The notes beneath the pieces were generated by a model, which made no database searches, was not told the origin of the DNA, and was given only the letters and a program-made list of their open reading frames with translations. Of a stretch of 39,543 nt of DNA, positions 25,078-35,563 are shown in pieces. The stretch lies in contig CACZOU010000082.1 of the NCBI GenBank assembly GCA_902782945.1, positions 1 to 39,543 on the forward strand, written 5' to 3'. A program made the translations under genes and the position numbers. Numbering within the stretch: the first letter of the stretch is position 1; each line of letters starts with the position of its first letter. The DNA is from an uncultured Methanobacteriaceae archaeon. Lineage in GTDB: Archaea > Methanobacteriota > Methanobacteria > Methanobacteriales > Methanobacteriaceae.

Positions 25078-28000
25078 ATGTTTAATAATAAGACAAAATT
25101 TTTTCTTATATGTTCCTTATTATTAATAACACTAGTTGGAATATCAGCAATATCAGCTGCTGATACAGATAATACAACAAGTGATACATCACAAAGCAGT
25201 ATAAGTGATACATCACCTGTATTATCCGACCAGCCAGCAACAATTAATAATGTTGATCATAATAAGATAAAAGAAAAACAATCTGTTCAAACAACACAGA
25301 AATCAGTGAAAAAAACCCATAAATCACTGAAACAGGAGGGTACATCTGGAAATTTCGCTGAACTAAATAGCACAGTGAATACAGCAACTGAAAATGTAAC
25401 CTTAGCTAAAGATTATCAGAAAAATAATGATGAACAGCCTGTAATAATAGATAAAACCGTTACAATTGATGGTAAAGGTCATACTATAACCTCAAATAAT
25501 GGTTCATTTACTATTACAAAAGGTAATACAGTTACATTTAAAAACATAATTTTCACAGGTAATTTATATAAAAACTCTGTTATAACTGCTGAAGGTAATG
25601 TAACCTTTGATAATGTAACATTTATTAATAATACTGTCTCAGGTTATGTTGGAGCTGCATTAGAAACTTCTTCAGATACAGTTATTATTATGAAAAATGT
25701 AACCGGAATAAAAAACGATGGAGTATATGGTTCATTTAACTTTGGAAGATCACAGGTCACAGTTATTGACTCATCATTCTATAATAGTAGTACTAATAAC
25801 GGAGTACTTACATCCAGTAATCGTCAAGTTAGTATAACTGTAATTAACTCAACCTTCGAAAACAATATCGCTGTAAATTATGGTGGTGGAATTAATTCAA
25901 GAGGAAAAATCTACATATATACTTCTACATTCATAAACAATACAGCAAACTCCAAAGGTGGAGCTGTAGCAGGAAGAGGATCCTATCTAGAAATACAAAA
26001 CTCTAAATTCATTTCAAACAGAGTTACTGGAACCGGTTCTTCAAAACAAGGTGGAGCAATATATATAGATTGTGACGCATTACTAGCAAATAATACTATG
26101 TCAAAAAACACTGCATACAATGGTTCAGCAATCTTCCAAAGATCAAGTGATTTATCAAGTGTAAATGTTACTGTTAATAATATTACTGTAGTTGAAGGAG
26201 CAAACTTTGATTTGACTGTTTTCGTAACAGATGACATGAATAACTCAATCTCAGGTTGCGATGTAACTATAACATTTGACAATACAAATTACACCGTGGA
26301 TGTAGTGGAGGGAATTGCCACACTTCCAGTTACTAATGATCTTAATGCAGGAAATTATACTGTAACAGCAGTATATAATAATGCAGTAATAGAAAATCAA
26401 ACAGTTGTTCCTGGTGTAGTAACAATAATTGAATCACCAGAATTAAGATATAAAACTGTACAGAACCAAATAAATAATATTACAGCTGGTTCAACCATAA
26501 CATTACCCGACAATATAAAAAGAAGACAAGCAGAAGATAACATAACAGTTAATAAAACCGTTACAATAGATGGAAATGGAAATAAAATAAACGCAAATCA
26601 AGGCCATATATTCATTGTAAATAACGGTGCAACATTAACTCTTAAAAATATGATTATCTATAATGCAAATGGCATAGAAGGCGCTATAGCAAATATAACA
26701 AAGGGTAAATTAATTCTTGAAAATGTAACAATAGCTAATAACACTGTAAAAAATAGTGGATTAAATACAGCAGGAAATCTTATACTACTAGCTGAGGATT
26801 CTACTTTAACTATAAATAACAGTGCAATTTACAATAACACTGCAGCTATCATAAAAGCAGATGGAAATACTACTATAAATAATACAAGAATATACAATAA
26901 CACCGTACCTAATGATAGTAACAGTCAGGGATGGATAAACTTAGGTGGAAAATTATCCATATACAATTCAGTAATCAGTAATAATACTGGAAGATTAGCT
27001 GGTATTTATGGATTAACACAGAAATATCCTATGATTGTAGATAATTCAAGCTTCATTAACAATAAAGCAACAATAGGTAATGGTGGAGCAATACAAACAC
27101 ATGAAGATACTACTATAACTAACAGTACATTCATAGGAAACAAAGTAACTAATACTATAGGAAGAGATGGTGGAGCCATAATGAATTATGGTGGATTTTT
27201 AACCATTATACAATCAACATTCATAAACAACACCGCAACAGGTGAAGGATCTATAGTTGATAATTATTATGGTGGCGGATTTAATATAACCAATTCAGTA
27301 TTAATACCATCAGGAACACGGTCTGCATTATACAATGAAGATGAAACAGGAAGCGCAGTTACAGCTAACAATAACTGGTGGGGAACAAACACAAAACCTA
27401 CAAGCTACATAAAATCAGGCCAATATTATGATGATTACGAAGAGGATTATTTAGACTGCAACCCAATTGTAGTAAATAATTGGGTAATAATGAATTCAAC
27501 AATAACCCCTGATTCAAACATAAGCTACCTTAACAATATAACAATAAAAACAGTATTTAACAAGGTAACTGATGCAACAGGAGCGATATCAACACTTGAA
27601 GGTGGATTACCAGAAGGATTAACTGTAACATACACCTCTGACAGAGATGAATTCTCTTCACCAACAACCACAGTTGAAAATCTAGAAACAACAAACAACT
27701 ACACATTATACCAAAGCACATACCTAATCAAGGTTACACAGGCAAATCAGACAATTACCTTAACAGGTAATGTAACAATGCCAGAACCTAAAAAAATAAT
27801 ACTCACGGATGATACATACGACCAATACTTTGACAGCGAAGGAAAACTAATACTAAGCATGGTACCACCAAACTCTGAATTACAATTCTCAGGAACATTC
27901 AAAAACAGAAACATGACAATAAGTCTTCCAATAAACATGACAACAGCAACCGACCAGGCAATACTTAATAATTGTACAATCACATTAACCTCAGAAGGAC

Positions 28001-30867
28001 AGCACACAAACATAACAAACATAATAATGAATAACAGCAATTATTCCACAGAATTAATCTACATTGACAACACAACAGATATATTAATCAAAAACTGTAC
28101 ACTCACACAATTTAACAATAACGGCGGAACAACCGCAATAAACCTAACAAACGCAAACAACATAAAAATCATATCAAACAATATAAACGTGACAGGACCA
28201 TCTGATAACATATACTATGATGATAACTACGTAGGCCACACTATAACAACATCAATAACAGGATACAACTCATCCAACAACACTATAGAAAATAACATAA
28301 TAGTAACAAATGTTACTGGTGAATCTGAAGCCTTTGGAACAATAACAGGAATTTCATTTATAGGAGACCCAATGAACTTCGACGAAGACATAGAAAGTAA
28401 CTATAACACTATTAACAATAACACAATAATAACAGTTTCTAAAGCATATGGATACGGTGTATCCTTCAATGGTAAAGTAAACAATAACAATATAACCAAC
28501 AACATAATAAGAACAACTAGTGACCAGTACGCAAACGGTGTTCAACTAACAGGACCAGCATCATACAACACAATATCAAACAATGATATAAATGTACAAG
28601 CTGATGATGTAACATATGGATTATATATTTCAACTAACACCATGGGTGCAGTCACATACAACACAATCACATACAACAACATAACAGGTAACTCAAGCTC
28701 CGTATATCTCATGGAAATTTGGAGCATAAATTATAACAACATATCCTATAACAAACTTAGCGGAAGCAACAACTACGTATTAGGTATAGGAGGATATCGT
28801 TCCCGTTATAACAATATAACATATAACAATATCACAGTTACAGGTGACATGAAAAATAGTCCTGTAGAAAATGATAATATACAAGTAGAAAACTCAGGAA
28901 TTAAATTAATAGGCAGTTCAAACAGTAACACTATTCAATTTAACAATATAAATGTTACAACTCCTGATAACAGTACAAACACTATAAACTTAACCGGAAG
29001 TTATTCTAACACTGTAACAAACAACACATTATACTCAACATTAAACATAGGTTCAGGTTCTGTATTAACCGAAAGTTACAACACAGTAGAAAACAACACC
29101 CCTTCAAATGAAGTTACATTAACATCTGAAAATGTTAAAACAACAGCATTAAAACCAGGAGTTATAGTAGTAACAGTGACAGATTCACTTGGAAATCCAG
29201 TGAACATAGGTACTGTAACCTTCACAATGGGAAACGAAACTGTAACAGCAGATGTTGTAAATAGTACAGCAAAAGCAAACTTTACAAATGCTATTGGTAC
29301 ATACACAGTAAATATAAAATATAATGGTAACACTGTCTTCAATGAAAATGAAACTAATGTAACATTAACCATTGAAAAAGTAGATACAACAGTTGATTTA
29401 ACTGGAAACTTATCATTATATCAAAATAATACAATAACTGTAACACTAAAAGATGCTGATGGTAACTCAATTAACTCTAGCAGAGTATTTGTTACAATAG
29501 GCGATGTTACACGTGTAGTAACCATTACTGATGGTGTAGGAACATTCACATATCAACCTACAAGCATGGATGACATTACATTCACAACAGTATATGAAGG
29601 AAATGAAATATACAACAACGCATCAAACACAAACACAATTAGTGTAACAGATGACAGATATTCCTCAAACATTAAATTAAATTACAATAACTATGTAATG
29701 CTTGTAAACAATAACTTAAATATCAATGGAGTATTCAAAGTAAATAATGCTAAGACTAATATTAATGGATTAGTTGTAACAGTTGATGGTGAATCCATTA
29801 GTTTAATAAACATTAAAAACAATGGCAAATTCACATATGTTTACACTCCAACCACTCCAGGTACACATACCATAATGATTAGTTACGCTGGAAATGAAAC
29901 ATGCAAACCATCAAACGCAACATTAACCATTAAAACAATGGCATTAGTAACAATAAACAGCAACATACCAAGAACAGTGATAATTAATAATACCACCGAC
30001 TTAACAGCAAATATCACAGATGAACAAGGAAATCCTATAACTGGAACAATCACAATGAAAGTAAATAATAGAGTTATTAACTCATTAAGTGATGTTTCAT
30101 CCATTAATACAAAATATGTATTTGACACATTAGGTGATAAAGTAATAACAATCACATACACTGATCCTAATGGAATATATGCTGATAATACTAAAATGGT
30201 AGTTCTCACAGTCGAACCAATACCTGTAACAATGAAGACAACACCAATAAATGGAGTTGTTAGAGAAGAATTACCAGTTACAGTTACAGTAGTTGATGCA
30301 GAAGATAATAATGTCAATGACGGAATAGTTAAATTTGTCACAGACAATGGCACAGTACTAGGCTATGCACAGGTAGATAAAGGATTAGCAACAGTAAACA
30401 TTACACCAGATGCATCCTTGAATACTAAAGTAGAAGCAAAATACCTTGGAACAGACACATATAACATAGCAAAAGCAACAACAACATTAGTAGTAAGTAA
30501 CGAAAAAACAACTACCACAACCACATCTAACACAACAAAAACATTAAAAACAACACAGGATAACAAGAAAACTGCAACAGTTACAGTAAACAAAGTTAGT
30601 GTTAAAGCTGGCCAAAAAACAAAATTCACAGCACCCATAAAATCAAATGATGGAAAAACTGTTAACAGAGGAAATGTAGTATTTAAAATAAATGGTGTAA
30701 CCCTAAAAGATAATGCAGGAAAAGTAATATCTGCAAAAGTAGTTAATGGTAAAGCAACTGTTAACTATAAAATCCCAGCTTCTATAAAAGCAAGGAATTA
30801 TGTACTTACCTGTATCTATAATGAAAACTTCTATGGAAAAACATCAGATAATGCTACATTCTGTTAA
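25078..30867 (+). CDS. giant adhesin-like surface protein with beta-helix and Ig-like repeats
   Basis: About 1,929 residues. A signal peptide (NKTKFFLICSLLLITLVG...) is followed by a Ser/Thr/Lys-rich linker. Two parallel beta-helix regions begin with the same VTIDG.G motif and carry many GGA/NNTA-type repeats (about 85-350 and 470-770). A further Asn-rich NosD-like helix with NNIT and YNNI repeats covers about 970-1330. Ig-like/Big repeats follow to about 1750, then a Thr-rich linker and a final Ig-like domain. N-X-S/T sites are dense. No C-terminal membrane helix is visible, and the last residue is Cys. ATG 25078 is chosen because AGGATGG is five bases ahead; ATG 25069 and 25036 are in frame. 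Likely exported and involved in surface contact. Confidence 0.88.
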   Translation: MFNNKTKFFLICSLLLITLVGISAISAADTDNTTSDTSQSSISDTSPVLSDQPATINNVDHNKIKEKQSVQTTQKSVKKTHKSLKQEGTSGNFAELNSTVNTATENVTLAKDYQKNNDEQPVIIDKTVTIDGKGHTITSNNGSFTITKGNTVTFKNIIFTGNLYKNSVITAEGNVTFDNVTFINNTVSGYVGAALETSSDTVIIMKNVTGIKNDGVYGSFNFGRSQVTVIDSSFYNSSTNNGVLTSSNRQVSITVINSTFENNIAVNYGGGINSRGKIYIYTSTFINNTANSKGGAVAGRGSYLEIQNSKFISNRVTGTGSSKQGGAIYIDCDALLANNTMSKNTAYNGSAIFQRSSDLSSVNVTVNNITVVEGANFDLTVFVTDDMNNSISGCDVTITFDNTNYTVDVVEGIATLPVTNDLNAGNYTVTAVYNNAVIENQTVVPGVVTIIESPELRYKTVQNQINNITAGSTITLPDNIKRRQAEDNITVNKTVTIDGNGNKINANQGHIFIVNNGATLTLKNMIIYNANGIEGAIANITKGKLILENVTIANNTVKNSGLNTAGNLILLAEDSTLTINNSAIYNNTAAIIKADGNTTINNTRIYNNTVPNDSNSQGWINLGGKLSIYNSVISNNTGRLAGIYGLTQKYPMIVDNSSFINNKATIGNGGAIQTHEDTTITNSTFIGNKVTNTIGRDGGAIMNYGGFLTIIQSTFINNTATGEGSIVDNYYGGGFNITNSVLIPSGTRSALYNEDETGSAVTANNNWWGTNTKPTSYIKSGQYYDDYEEDYLDCNPIVVNNWVIMNSTITPDSNISYLNNITIKTVFNKVTDATGAISTLEGGLPEGLTVTYTSDRDEFSSPTTTVENLETTNNYTLYQSTYLIKVTQANQTITLTGNVTMPEPKKIILTDDTYDQYFDSEGKLILSMVPPNSELQFSGTFKNRNMTISLPINMTTATDQAILNNCTITLTSEGQHTNITNIIMNNSNYSTELIYIDNTTDILIKNCTLTQFNNNGGTTAINLTNANNIKIISNNINVTGPSDNIYYDDNYVGHTITTSITGYNSSNNTIENNIIVTNVTGESEAFGTITGISFIGDPMNFDEDIESNYNTINNNTIITVSKAYGYGVSFNGKVNNNNITNNIIRTTSDQYANGVQLTGPASYNTISNNDINVQADDVTYGLYISTNTMGAVTYNTITYNNITGNSSSVYLMEIWSINYNNISYNKLSGSNNYVLGIGGYRSRYNNITYNNITVTGDMKNSPVENDNIQVENSGIKLIGSSNSNTIQFNNINVTTPDNSTNTINLTGSYSNTVTNNTLYSTLNIGSGSVLTESYNTVENNTPSNEVTLTSENVKTTALKPGVIVVTVTDSLGNPVNIGTVTFTMGNETVTADVVNSTAKANFTNAIGTYTVNIKYNGNTVFNENETNVTLTIEKVDTTVDLTGNLSLYQNNTITVTLKDADGNSINSSRVFVTIGDVTRVVTITDGVGTFTYQPTSMDDITFTTVYEGNEIYNNASNTNTISVTDDRYSSNIKLNYNNYVMLVNNNLNINGVFKVNNAKTNINGLVVTVDGESISLINIKNNGKFTYVYTPTTPGTHTIMISYAGNETCKPSNATLTIKTMALVTINSNIPRTVIINNTTDLTANITDEQGNPITGTITMKVNNRVINSLSDVSSINTKYVFDTLGDKVITITYTDPNGIYADNTKMVVLTVEPIPVTMKTTPINGVVREELPVTVTVVDAEDNNVNDGIVKFVTDNGTVLGYAQVDKGLATVNITPDASLNTKVEAKYLGTDTYNIAKATTTLVVSNEKTTTTTTSNTTKTLKTTQDNKKTATVTVNKVSVKAGQKTKFTAPIKSNDGKTVNRGNVVFKINGVTLKDNAGKVISAKVVNGKATVNYKIPASIKARNYVLTCIYNENFYGKTSDNATFC

Positions 30868-30889
30868 AAAATAGATAATATTATGTTTT

Positions 30890-30932
30890 GTAGTTGGAAA
30901 CATTTGATTTCCACTACACTACTTATTTTTTT
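30890..30932 (+). terminator. hairpin and T7 after the surface protein gene
   Basis: GTAGT and GGAAA (30890-30900, with one bulged T) pair with TTTCC and ACTAC (30908-30917), giving ten pairs with a seven-base loop. Seven T residues follow at 30926-30932. It lies 22 bases after the stop codon. Confidence 0.65.
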
Positions 30933-31048
30933 AATGAATTTCCCTTTTTTTAATAATAAAAATTTATATTCTTGTTTTAATTAATTTAGATTTTAAAAAA
31001 TAGAAAATATTAGGGTGGTGATGTATAATTTATTTTAGTTATTATTAT

Positions 31049-31684
31049 TTACAGTCTTGAAGCTAGCATTACTGCTAAAGATATTTGTTCTGTTACTGCA
31101 GATATTGCATATGGTCCGTGTCCTGGGAATATCTGTACTGCATCAAGGTCTGCTATTTTTAGTATTGATTCTCTCATCTGTGCTCTATCACCTGTTGGAA
31201 GGTCTGTTCTTCCAAAGTTTCCGCCTGAGAATAATGTATCTCCACTTATTAAGCTTTTTCCATTAAATAAGGATATTCCACCACGTGTATGTCCTGGTGT
31301 GTGTAGTACTTCATAGTCTCCTAGTTTATCTTTCTCATTTAATGGTTTCATATCTAAATCTGGTACTTCCATGTCAAATGATGTTGCTACTGTTGCATTT
31401 TCATCTTTTTCTTCTACTGTCTGTATATCTAAGGGATGCATGTATATATCATATCCATAGTTATCCTGGAAGTACTTGTCAGCTCCCATATGATCAAAGT
31501 GACAATGAGTATTTACTATTTTATTTATATCATCCATTGACTTTCCTGCTTCTTTTATGGATTCAATTACATAATCAGTGTATTGTCCAGACCCTGGGTC
31601 TATCATCATGTCATCAATTATATAACAGTTTGAATCTCTTTCTTTTCCTAGTATTATTATTATATCATCTACTTTTTCCATCAT
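31049..31684 (-). CDS. MBL-fold metallohydrolase (glyoxalase II-like)
   Basis: A 211-residue protein of the metallo-beta-lactamase fold. Motifs appear in order: THCHFDH (HxHxDH), TPGHTRGG, ISGDTLF and FPGHGP, all the ligands for a dinuclear metal site. It resembles the hydroxyacylglutathione hydrolase-like group; methanogens lack glutathione, so the substrate is probably another thioester or an unknown compound. An in-frame TTG lies four codons upstream, but GAAGGGAT directly precedes the ATG pair, so ATG 31684 is preferred. It is followed upstream by the GNAT gene on the same strand. Confidence 0.87.
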   Translation of the reverse strand: MMEKVDDIIIILGKERDSNCYIIDDMMIDPGSGQYTDYVIESIKEAGKSMDDINKIVNTHCHFDHMGADKYFQDNYGYDIYMHPLDIQTVEEKDENATVATSFDMEVPDLDMKPLNEKDKLGDYEVLHTPGHTRGGISLFNGKSLISGDTLFSGGNFGRTDLPTGDRAQMRESILKIADLDAVQIFPGHGPYAISAVTEQISLAVMLASRL

Positions 31685-31721
31685 ATATCCCTTCAAAAAT
31701 ATTTTTTTATTAAAATAAACG

Positions 31722-32333
31722 CTAGTCTAATTTACATTTTAAACCATAACATCCATAAGTTTTTCCGAATATTCTATGATAATTTTTACTACTTTTCTTA
31801 AATCCTAGCTTTGCATAGAAATCAAGTAGGTATGGCTTAGTATACTCTACATCAAGTAGTATTTGTTTACAGTTTGATTGTCTTGCTAGTTGTTTACATT
31901 TTTCAACTAGTTTACTTCCGTTTCCATTTTTCCTGTACTCTGGATTTACATATAGATTTCCAAGATAGTAGTCATTATCCCGTATATGTGATGCAAATAG
32001 CCTACTATTAACTGAATATTGTAATATCAAAGGTAAACTAGTACATGATGTATCACGCATTGCCTTTATTGTTTGTTCTACAGATATATCTGAACCTCTA
32101 AATGATACAGCTACTCCTTCAATAATATCAGGATTTTCATCATATATTACGGTGATATAGTCTCGGTGATATGGGTTTGAATAATTACTTGTTATTAACC
32201 TTTCTATTCCTGTAATTGCTCTTATCTTATCATTGAAGAATAGTGGATTAAATAGAAATGTGTCTGTTGAGTAAATCCATGCAGCTATTGTTTCTATATC
32301 GTCATTTTCATTTAATTTTCTAAAGTTTGTCAT
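31722..32333 (-). CDS. GNAT-family N-acetyltransferase
   Basis: A 203-residue protein. The second half is a GNAT fold: LGNLYVNPEYRKNGNGSKLVEKCKQLA carries the acetyl-CoA pyrophosphate-binding R/Q-x-x-G-x-G/A segment, followed by LDVEYTKPYLLDFYAKLGF, the typical C-terminal motif. The N-terminal part starts with a standard acetyltransferase strand and has an insertion of about 40 residues. The acceptor is unknown. A GTG start five codons upstream (32348) is possible. It lies between the FrhD-like and MBL genes, all on the same strand, with short gaps. Confidence 0.82.
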   Translation of the reverse strand: MTNFRKLNENDDIETIAAWIYSTDTFLFNPLFFNDKIRAITGIERLITSNYSNPYHRDYITVIYDENPDIIEGVAVSFRGSDISVEQTIKAMRDTSCTSLPLILQYSVNSRLFASHIRDNDYYLGNLYVNPEYRKNGNGSKLVEKCKQLARQSNCKQILLDVEYTKPYLLDFYAKLGFKKSSKNYHRIFGKTYGCYGLKCKLD

Positions 32334-32400
32334 GGTAATCGCTCTCACATTGACTTAAAAAAAAGAATAAGTAGTTTTAGTAATTATAGATAGTAGTAAT

Positions 32401-32868
32401 TTATAATTTTACTTGCTCATATACTATGTCAATTGCTTTTGGTATTGCATCTTTTACACTATCAGATAATCCTACTTCTACAAATGGTGATGATACTTTT
32501 TCTGGTTGACATGCTATGATTACAATCTCTACTTCATCTAAATCATCTAAAGGATCTGCTACTGATAATGAATGTGGATCCTGATATTTTCCTTCAGGTA
32601 CATCATCTTTTGATAGAATTTTTACATCCCCTGGTTTTCCACCAAAGTCTGATATATCTAATATGATAATTTTTTTCCACATAGGATTTGGTAGAGAGAA
32701 TACATAGTATGGCGCACTTGTTCCCCCATCTATAGTAATTACATTATCTGGTAATGGTCTTTCATCTAAATGTTCTTCTAATTCTTTTATTGCTGTAGGT
32801 CCAAATCCATCGTCCTTGAATAGAACGTTTCCACATCCTACAACTAATACTTCTGCATCGTATGTCAA
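32401..32868 (-). CDS. frhD: hydrogenase maturation protease, FrhD-like
   Basis: A 155-residue member of the HycI/HyaD peptidase family, which cleaves the C-terminal extension of the large subunit after nickel insertion. VGCGNVLFKDDGFGP carries the G-N-x-L-x-x-D-D-G motif with the nickel-sensing Asp; the second conserved Asp is in ILDISDFGGKPGDV. The wording of these motifs and the length fit the F420-reducing hydrogenase protease FrhD better than other members, from memory of the family. The start is TTG 32868 with GGAGAA about eight bases ahead. The frhA, B and G genes are not adjacent. Confidence 0.82.
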   Translation of the reverse strand: MTYDAEVLVVGCGNVLFKDDGFGPTAIKELEEHLDERPLPDNVITIDGGTSAPYYVFSLPNPMWKKIIILDISDFGGKPGDVKILSKDDVPEGKYQDPHSLSVADPLDDLDEVEIVIIACQPEKVSSPFVEVGLSDSVKDAIPKAIDIVYEQVKL

Positions 32869-32967
32869 ATTAATTTTCTCCAGTAATAATTTTATTTATT
32901 TTATTTTATCTTTTTGTTATATTATTTATATCTATACTCTTTATTATTTGATAGTTTGTATTAAATA

Positions 32968-33366
32968 CTAATACATGATATCAGGTACATAACAAGTTAT
33001 CCTCTTTCTTTCTTCTTCTTTATTTAACGGTTCATTAAGTAACCTGTTATACCAGGACAATTCAATTTTATTAGTAACCGAATTCATATAAAATGCATAT
33101 CCCTCATTTTCATCCTTCATGAATAATATCCATCTATCTGTACCATGCATAGTTTTATATATTTTAGTATAAAACCTATGTCTATCCTCATCACAACTAA
33201 AATACATGTAAACACCATGTACCACTTTTGAGGTCATAGGCTCTAAATCTCCTACATCACTCACATAATGCTCTAATAAATTCATAACCTGCAGAAAAGA
33301 TAAATGAGAATAAAACTTGTTATTTATAGAAATATCTAATAAAACATCATCTTCCTTAATTATCAT
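32968..33366 (-). CDS. conserved-looking protein of unknown function
   Basis: A 132-residue soluble protein. No signal, membrane segment or catalytic motif is seen. It is rich in aromatic residues (several Tyr, Phe and Trp, for example DRWILFMKDENEGYAFYMN), suggesting a compact folded domain and not a spurious frame. A TTG two codons upstream is also open; ATG 33366 is preferred. It sits 99 bases upstream of the FrhD-like gene on the same strand and 146 bases downstream of dnaJ. I do not recognise it. Confidence 0.65.
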   Translation of the reverse strand: MIIKEDDVLLDISINNKFYSHLSFLQVMNLLEHYVSDVGDLEPMTSKVVHGVYMYFSCDEDRHRFYTKIYKTMHGTDRWILFMKDENEGYAFYMNSVTNKIELSWYNRLLNEPLNKEEERKRITCYVPDIMY

Positions 33367-33512
33367 ATCCAATCAATCCCCACGGATAATTTATAGATAT
33401 TAATGTATTATATAAGAAAATGCAATTAAATATAATGCTTAAAAAAAATAGAATTTATAAAAAAAAATTTTAGGAAAAGAAAAAGTGTGGAGGTTAATAA
33501 ATTAATACATGT

Positions 33513-34658
33513 TTAATTATTTAATGTTTCTCTAACCTTATCAAAGAATCCTTGTTTAACGTGAGATATCTCCTCACCACTCACATCAGCAAAGTCTTTG
33601 AGAATATCTTTCTGTTTATCAGATAATTTCTTAGGAACTACAACATGAACTTTAACGTAGAGATTACCTTTACCAGACCAGTTAATATCCTTTATACCTT
33701 CACCTTTAATTTTAAAGGTGCTTTCGCTCTGAGTTCCTGCTGGTATTTTAAGTGAAACTTCACCATCAATTGTTGGAACATCTACTTTGTCACCAAGACA
33801 TGCTTGAACATAACTTATTGGTAACTCATAGTAAAGGTTGCGGCCATCACGTTTGAATAAGTCGTGTTTTTTAACTTTGATGGTTACATATAAATCTCCT
33901 GATGGAGCTCCTTTTATACCATCGTCACCTTCACCTGCAACGCGTAGTCTTGTACCGGTTTCTACTCCTGCAGGGATGTTGATTGATAGTTTATTAGTAG
34001 TTTGTTTAAGTCCTGTACCATGACATTCAGTACATGGATGTTCTATTATCTGACCTTCACCCTTACACTGTGGACATGGGGATACTGTTGCAAACTGTCC
34101 TAGAGGTGTATTTTGAACCTGTCTTACTTGTCCGGTACCATTACAATTAGAACAAGTATTTACTGATGAACCTGGCTCAGCACGTGATCCATTACATTTA
34201 GGACATGTCTTTTTATGAGTAACCTTTATATCCTTAGATACTCCTGTTGCTACTTCTTCAAGTGTTAATTCAACAGTTTGTCCTATATCAGCACCTCTGC
34301 CGGACTGTGTATTTGATCCGCCGCCGAATCCGAATAAATCAAAAATACTTCCGAATCCACCATTAGACCCTCCGAAACCACTGAATATATCTTCAAAGTT
34401 TATGTTGTTGAATATATCTTCCTGTGTGAATCCATCCATTCCAGCATGACCATATTTATCATATCTAGCTCTTTTTTCATCATCAGATAAAACACCATAA
34501 GCCTCACTTAGCTCTTTAAATTTATCCTCTGCACCTTCCTCTTTGTTAACATCAGGATGGTATTTCATTGCTAATTTACGGTACGCTTTTTTAATAGTTT
34601 TTTTATCTGCATTACGGTCTACACCTAATACATCATAGTAATCTCTCTTTTCTGCCAT
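33513..34658 (-). CDS. dnaJ: chaperone protein DnaJ
   Basis: A 381-residue full-length type I J-protein that delivers clients to DnaK and stimulates its ATPase. Domains: J domain (1-70) with HPD at 34-36; Gly/Phe-rich linker (about 75-125); zinc region with four cysteine repeats (CPKC, CSNC, CPQC, CTEC; about 155-225), the first having CNGSR where CxGxG is usual; and the C-terminal substrate and dimer domain. AGAGGTGTAT lies ahead of the ATG, and a TATA-like TTTATATAATAA lies near 34722-34735 on the minus strand, suggesting its own promoter besides read-through from dnaK. Confidence 0.97.
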   Translation of the reverse strand: MAEKRDYYDVLGVDRNADKKTIKKAYRKLAMKYHPDVNKEEGAEDKFKELSEAYGVLSDDEKRARYDKYGHAGMDGFTQEDIFNNINFEDIFSGFGGSNGGFGSIFDLFGFGGGSNTQSGRGADIGQTVELTLEEVATGVSKDIKVTHKKTCPKCNGSRAEPGSSVNTCSNCNGTGQVRQVQNTPLGQFATVSPCPQCKGEGQIIEHPCTECHGTGLKQTTNKLSINIPAGVETGTRLRVAGEGDDGIKGAPSGDLYVTIKVKKHDLFKRDGRNLYYELPISYVQACLGDKVDVPTIDGEVSLKIPAGTQSESTFKIKGEGIKDINWSGKGNLYVKVHVVVPKKLSDKQKDILKDFADVSGEEISHVKQGFFDKVRETLNN

Positions 34659-34735
34659 GAATATACACCTCTCTTTTCCTTTTCTTTGTAATGAATAATT
34701 ATTTAATGATAATTATGTTTTTGAGTTTATTATAT

Positions 34736-34781
34736 AAAAAAAATAGTATGGGAATTATGATTAATACTCATATGCCCATAC
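34736..34781 (-). terminator. hairpin and T-run between the two J-protein genes
   Basis: On the minus strand GTATGGG (34781-34775) pairs with CCCATAC (34752-34746), and a T-rich run with eight consecutive T follows (to about 34736). It would end the transcript of the small J-domain gene. The run overlaps the TATA-like element of dnaJ. Confidence 0.45.
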
Positions 34782-35042
34782 CTACAATTATTATTTCCCT
34801 TTTCCTACTTCCGATTATGGGGAAATGTATTTTTAGTTATTTTTTTCCATAACTTTCCAATTTTCCCTTATCACATGTTTTTATAGCTATTTAATTTATA
34901 TGAATGTGGAAAAGTTATGTACTAATACATTAAATTGGAGTTTACTTTACCACTTGGGATATATTTATATTTTATATACTGATTTGTATTCTCTAATGAA
35001 TCCAAAACATTATTTATTCTAAACTATACTAATACAATACTT
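34782..35042 (-). other. intergenic region with nested inverted repeats
   Basis: The remainder of the 384-base gap between the small J-domain gene and dnaJ. Besides the terminator-like hairpin it holds ATTTCCC (34793-34799) with GGGAAAT (34820-34826), and CATAACTTTCC (34848-34858) with GGAAAAGTTATG (34908-34919, one bulged base). These could form a structured 3' untranslated RNA. No known RNA family is recognised and no convincing ORF is present. Confidence 0.4.
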
Positions 35043-35474
35043 CTAGAATGGTCCTCTGTGTCTACGGCCATGTCTATTTCTGAAAGATCGTAATGGATGA
35101 TTTTTCATTCTTGATAGCTTGTTTTTCCTACGTGCTCCTAGTCCAACATCTATAAGATTAGATACTAAATTATAATTCCTTTCTAAATCAGCTATGTATT
35201 TCACACCATTAAATATAGTATCAGGATGGATTCTTCTAGTTGCATTTTGGAATTTGATGACTCTATGATAATAATCATACTCTCTTCTTTTTGTAGAATC
35301 AGATAATACTGAATAAGCCTCGGTTATTTGCTTAAAATATTCCTCTGATTTTTTTGATGAGTTTATGTCTGGATGGTATTGTTTAGCTAGTTTACGATAT
35401 GCTTTTTTAATAGTTTTTTCATCTGCATTAGGTTTTACTCCTAATATCCTGTAATAATCCTTTCCATAATCCAT
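35043..35474 (-). CDS. small J-domain protein with basic tail
   Basis: A 143-residue protein: a J domain (1-70) with HPD at 34-36, closely resembling the DnaJ of the same cluster over its first 36 residues, then a middle segment and a strongly basic C-terminus ([17 protein letters not shown]). It has no Gly/Phe linker, zinc region or client-binding domain, so it is a J-domain-only co-chaperone that could direct DnaK to a nucleic acid or membrane surface. AAGGTG precedes the ATG. It lies between dnaK and dnaJ. A TATA-like TTTATATAA (about 35536-35548, minus) suggests its own promoter. Confidence 0.88.
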   Translation of the reverse strand: MDYGKDYYRILGVKPNADEKTIKKAYRKLAKQYHPDINSSKKSEEYFKQITEAYSVLSDSTKRREYDYYHRVIKFQNATRRIHPDTIFNGVKYIADLERNYNLVSNLIDVGLGARRKNKLSRMKNHPLRSFRNRHGRRHRGPF

Positions 35475-35563
35475 AACTACACCTTATTTGATTGATTGTT
35501 TTCTTCACTTTTAGTTATATAATCTATTTAATGATTATTATATAAAAAAGGATTATGTTAAGA

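Noticed and set aside
29076-30638. Several long minus-strand frames across the surface protein gene
   Set aside because: They are Val/Ser/Thr-rich mirrors of Asn/Thr-rich coding DNA and have no start signals.
34900-35022. Plus-strand ORF of 40 codons in the gap between the J-protein genes
   Set aside because: No ribosome binding site, no recognisable feature, and it overlaps the inverted repeats.
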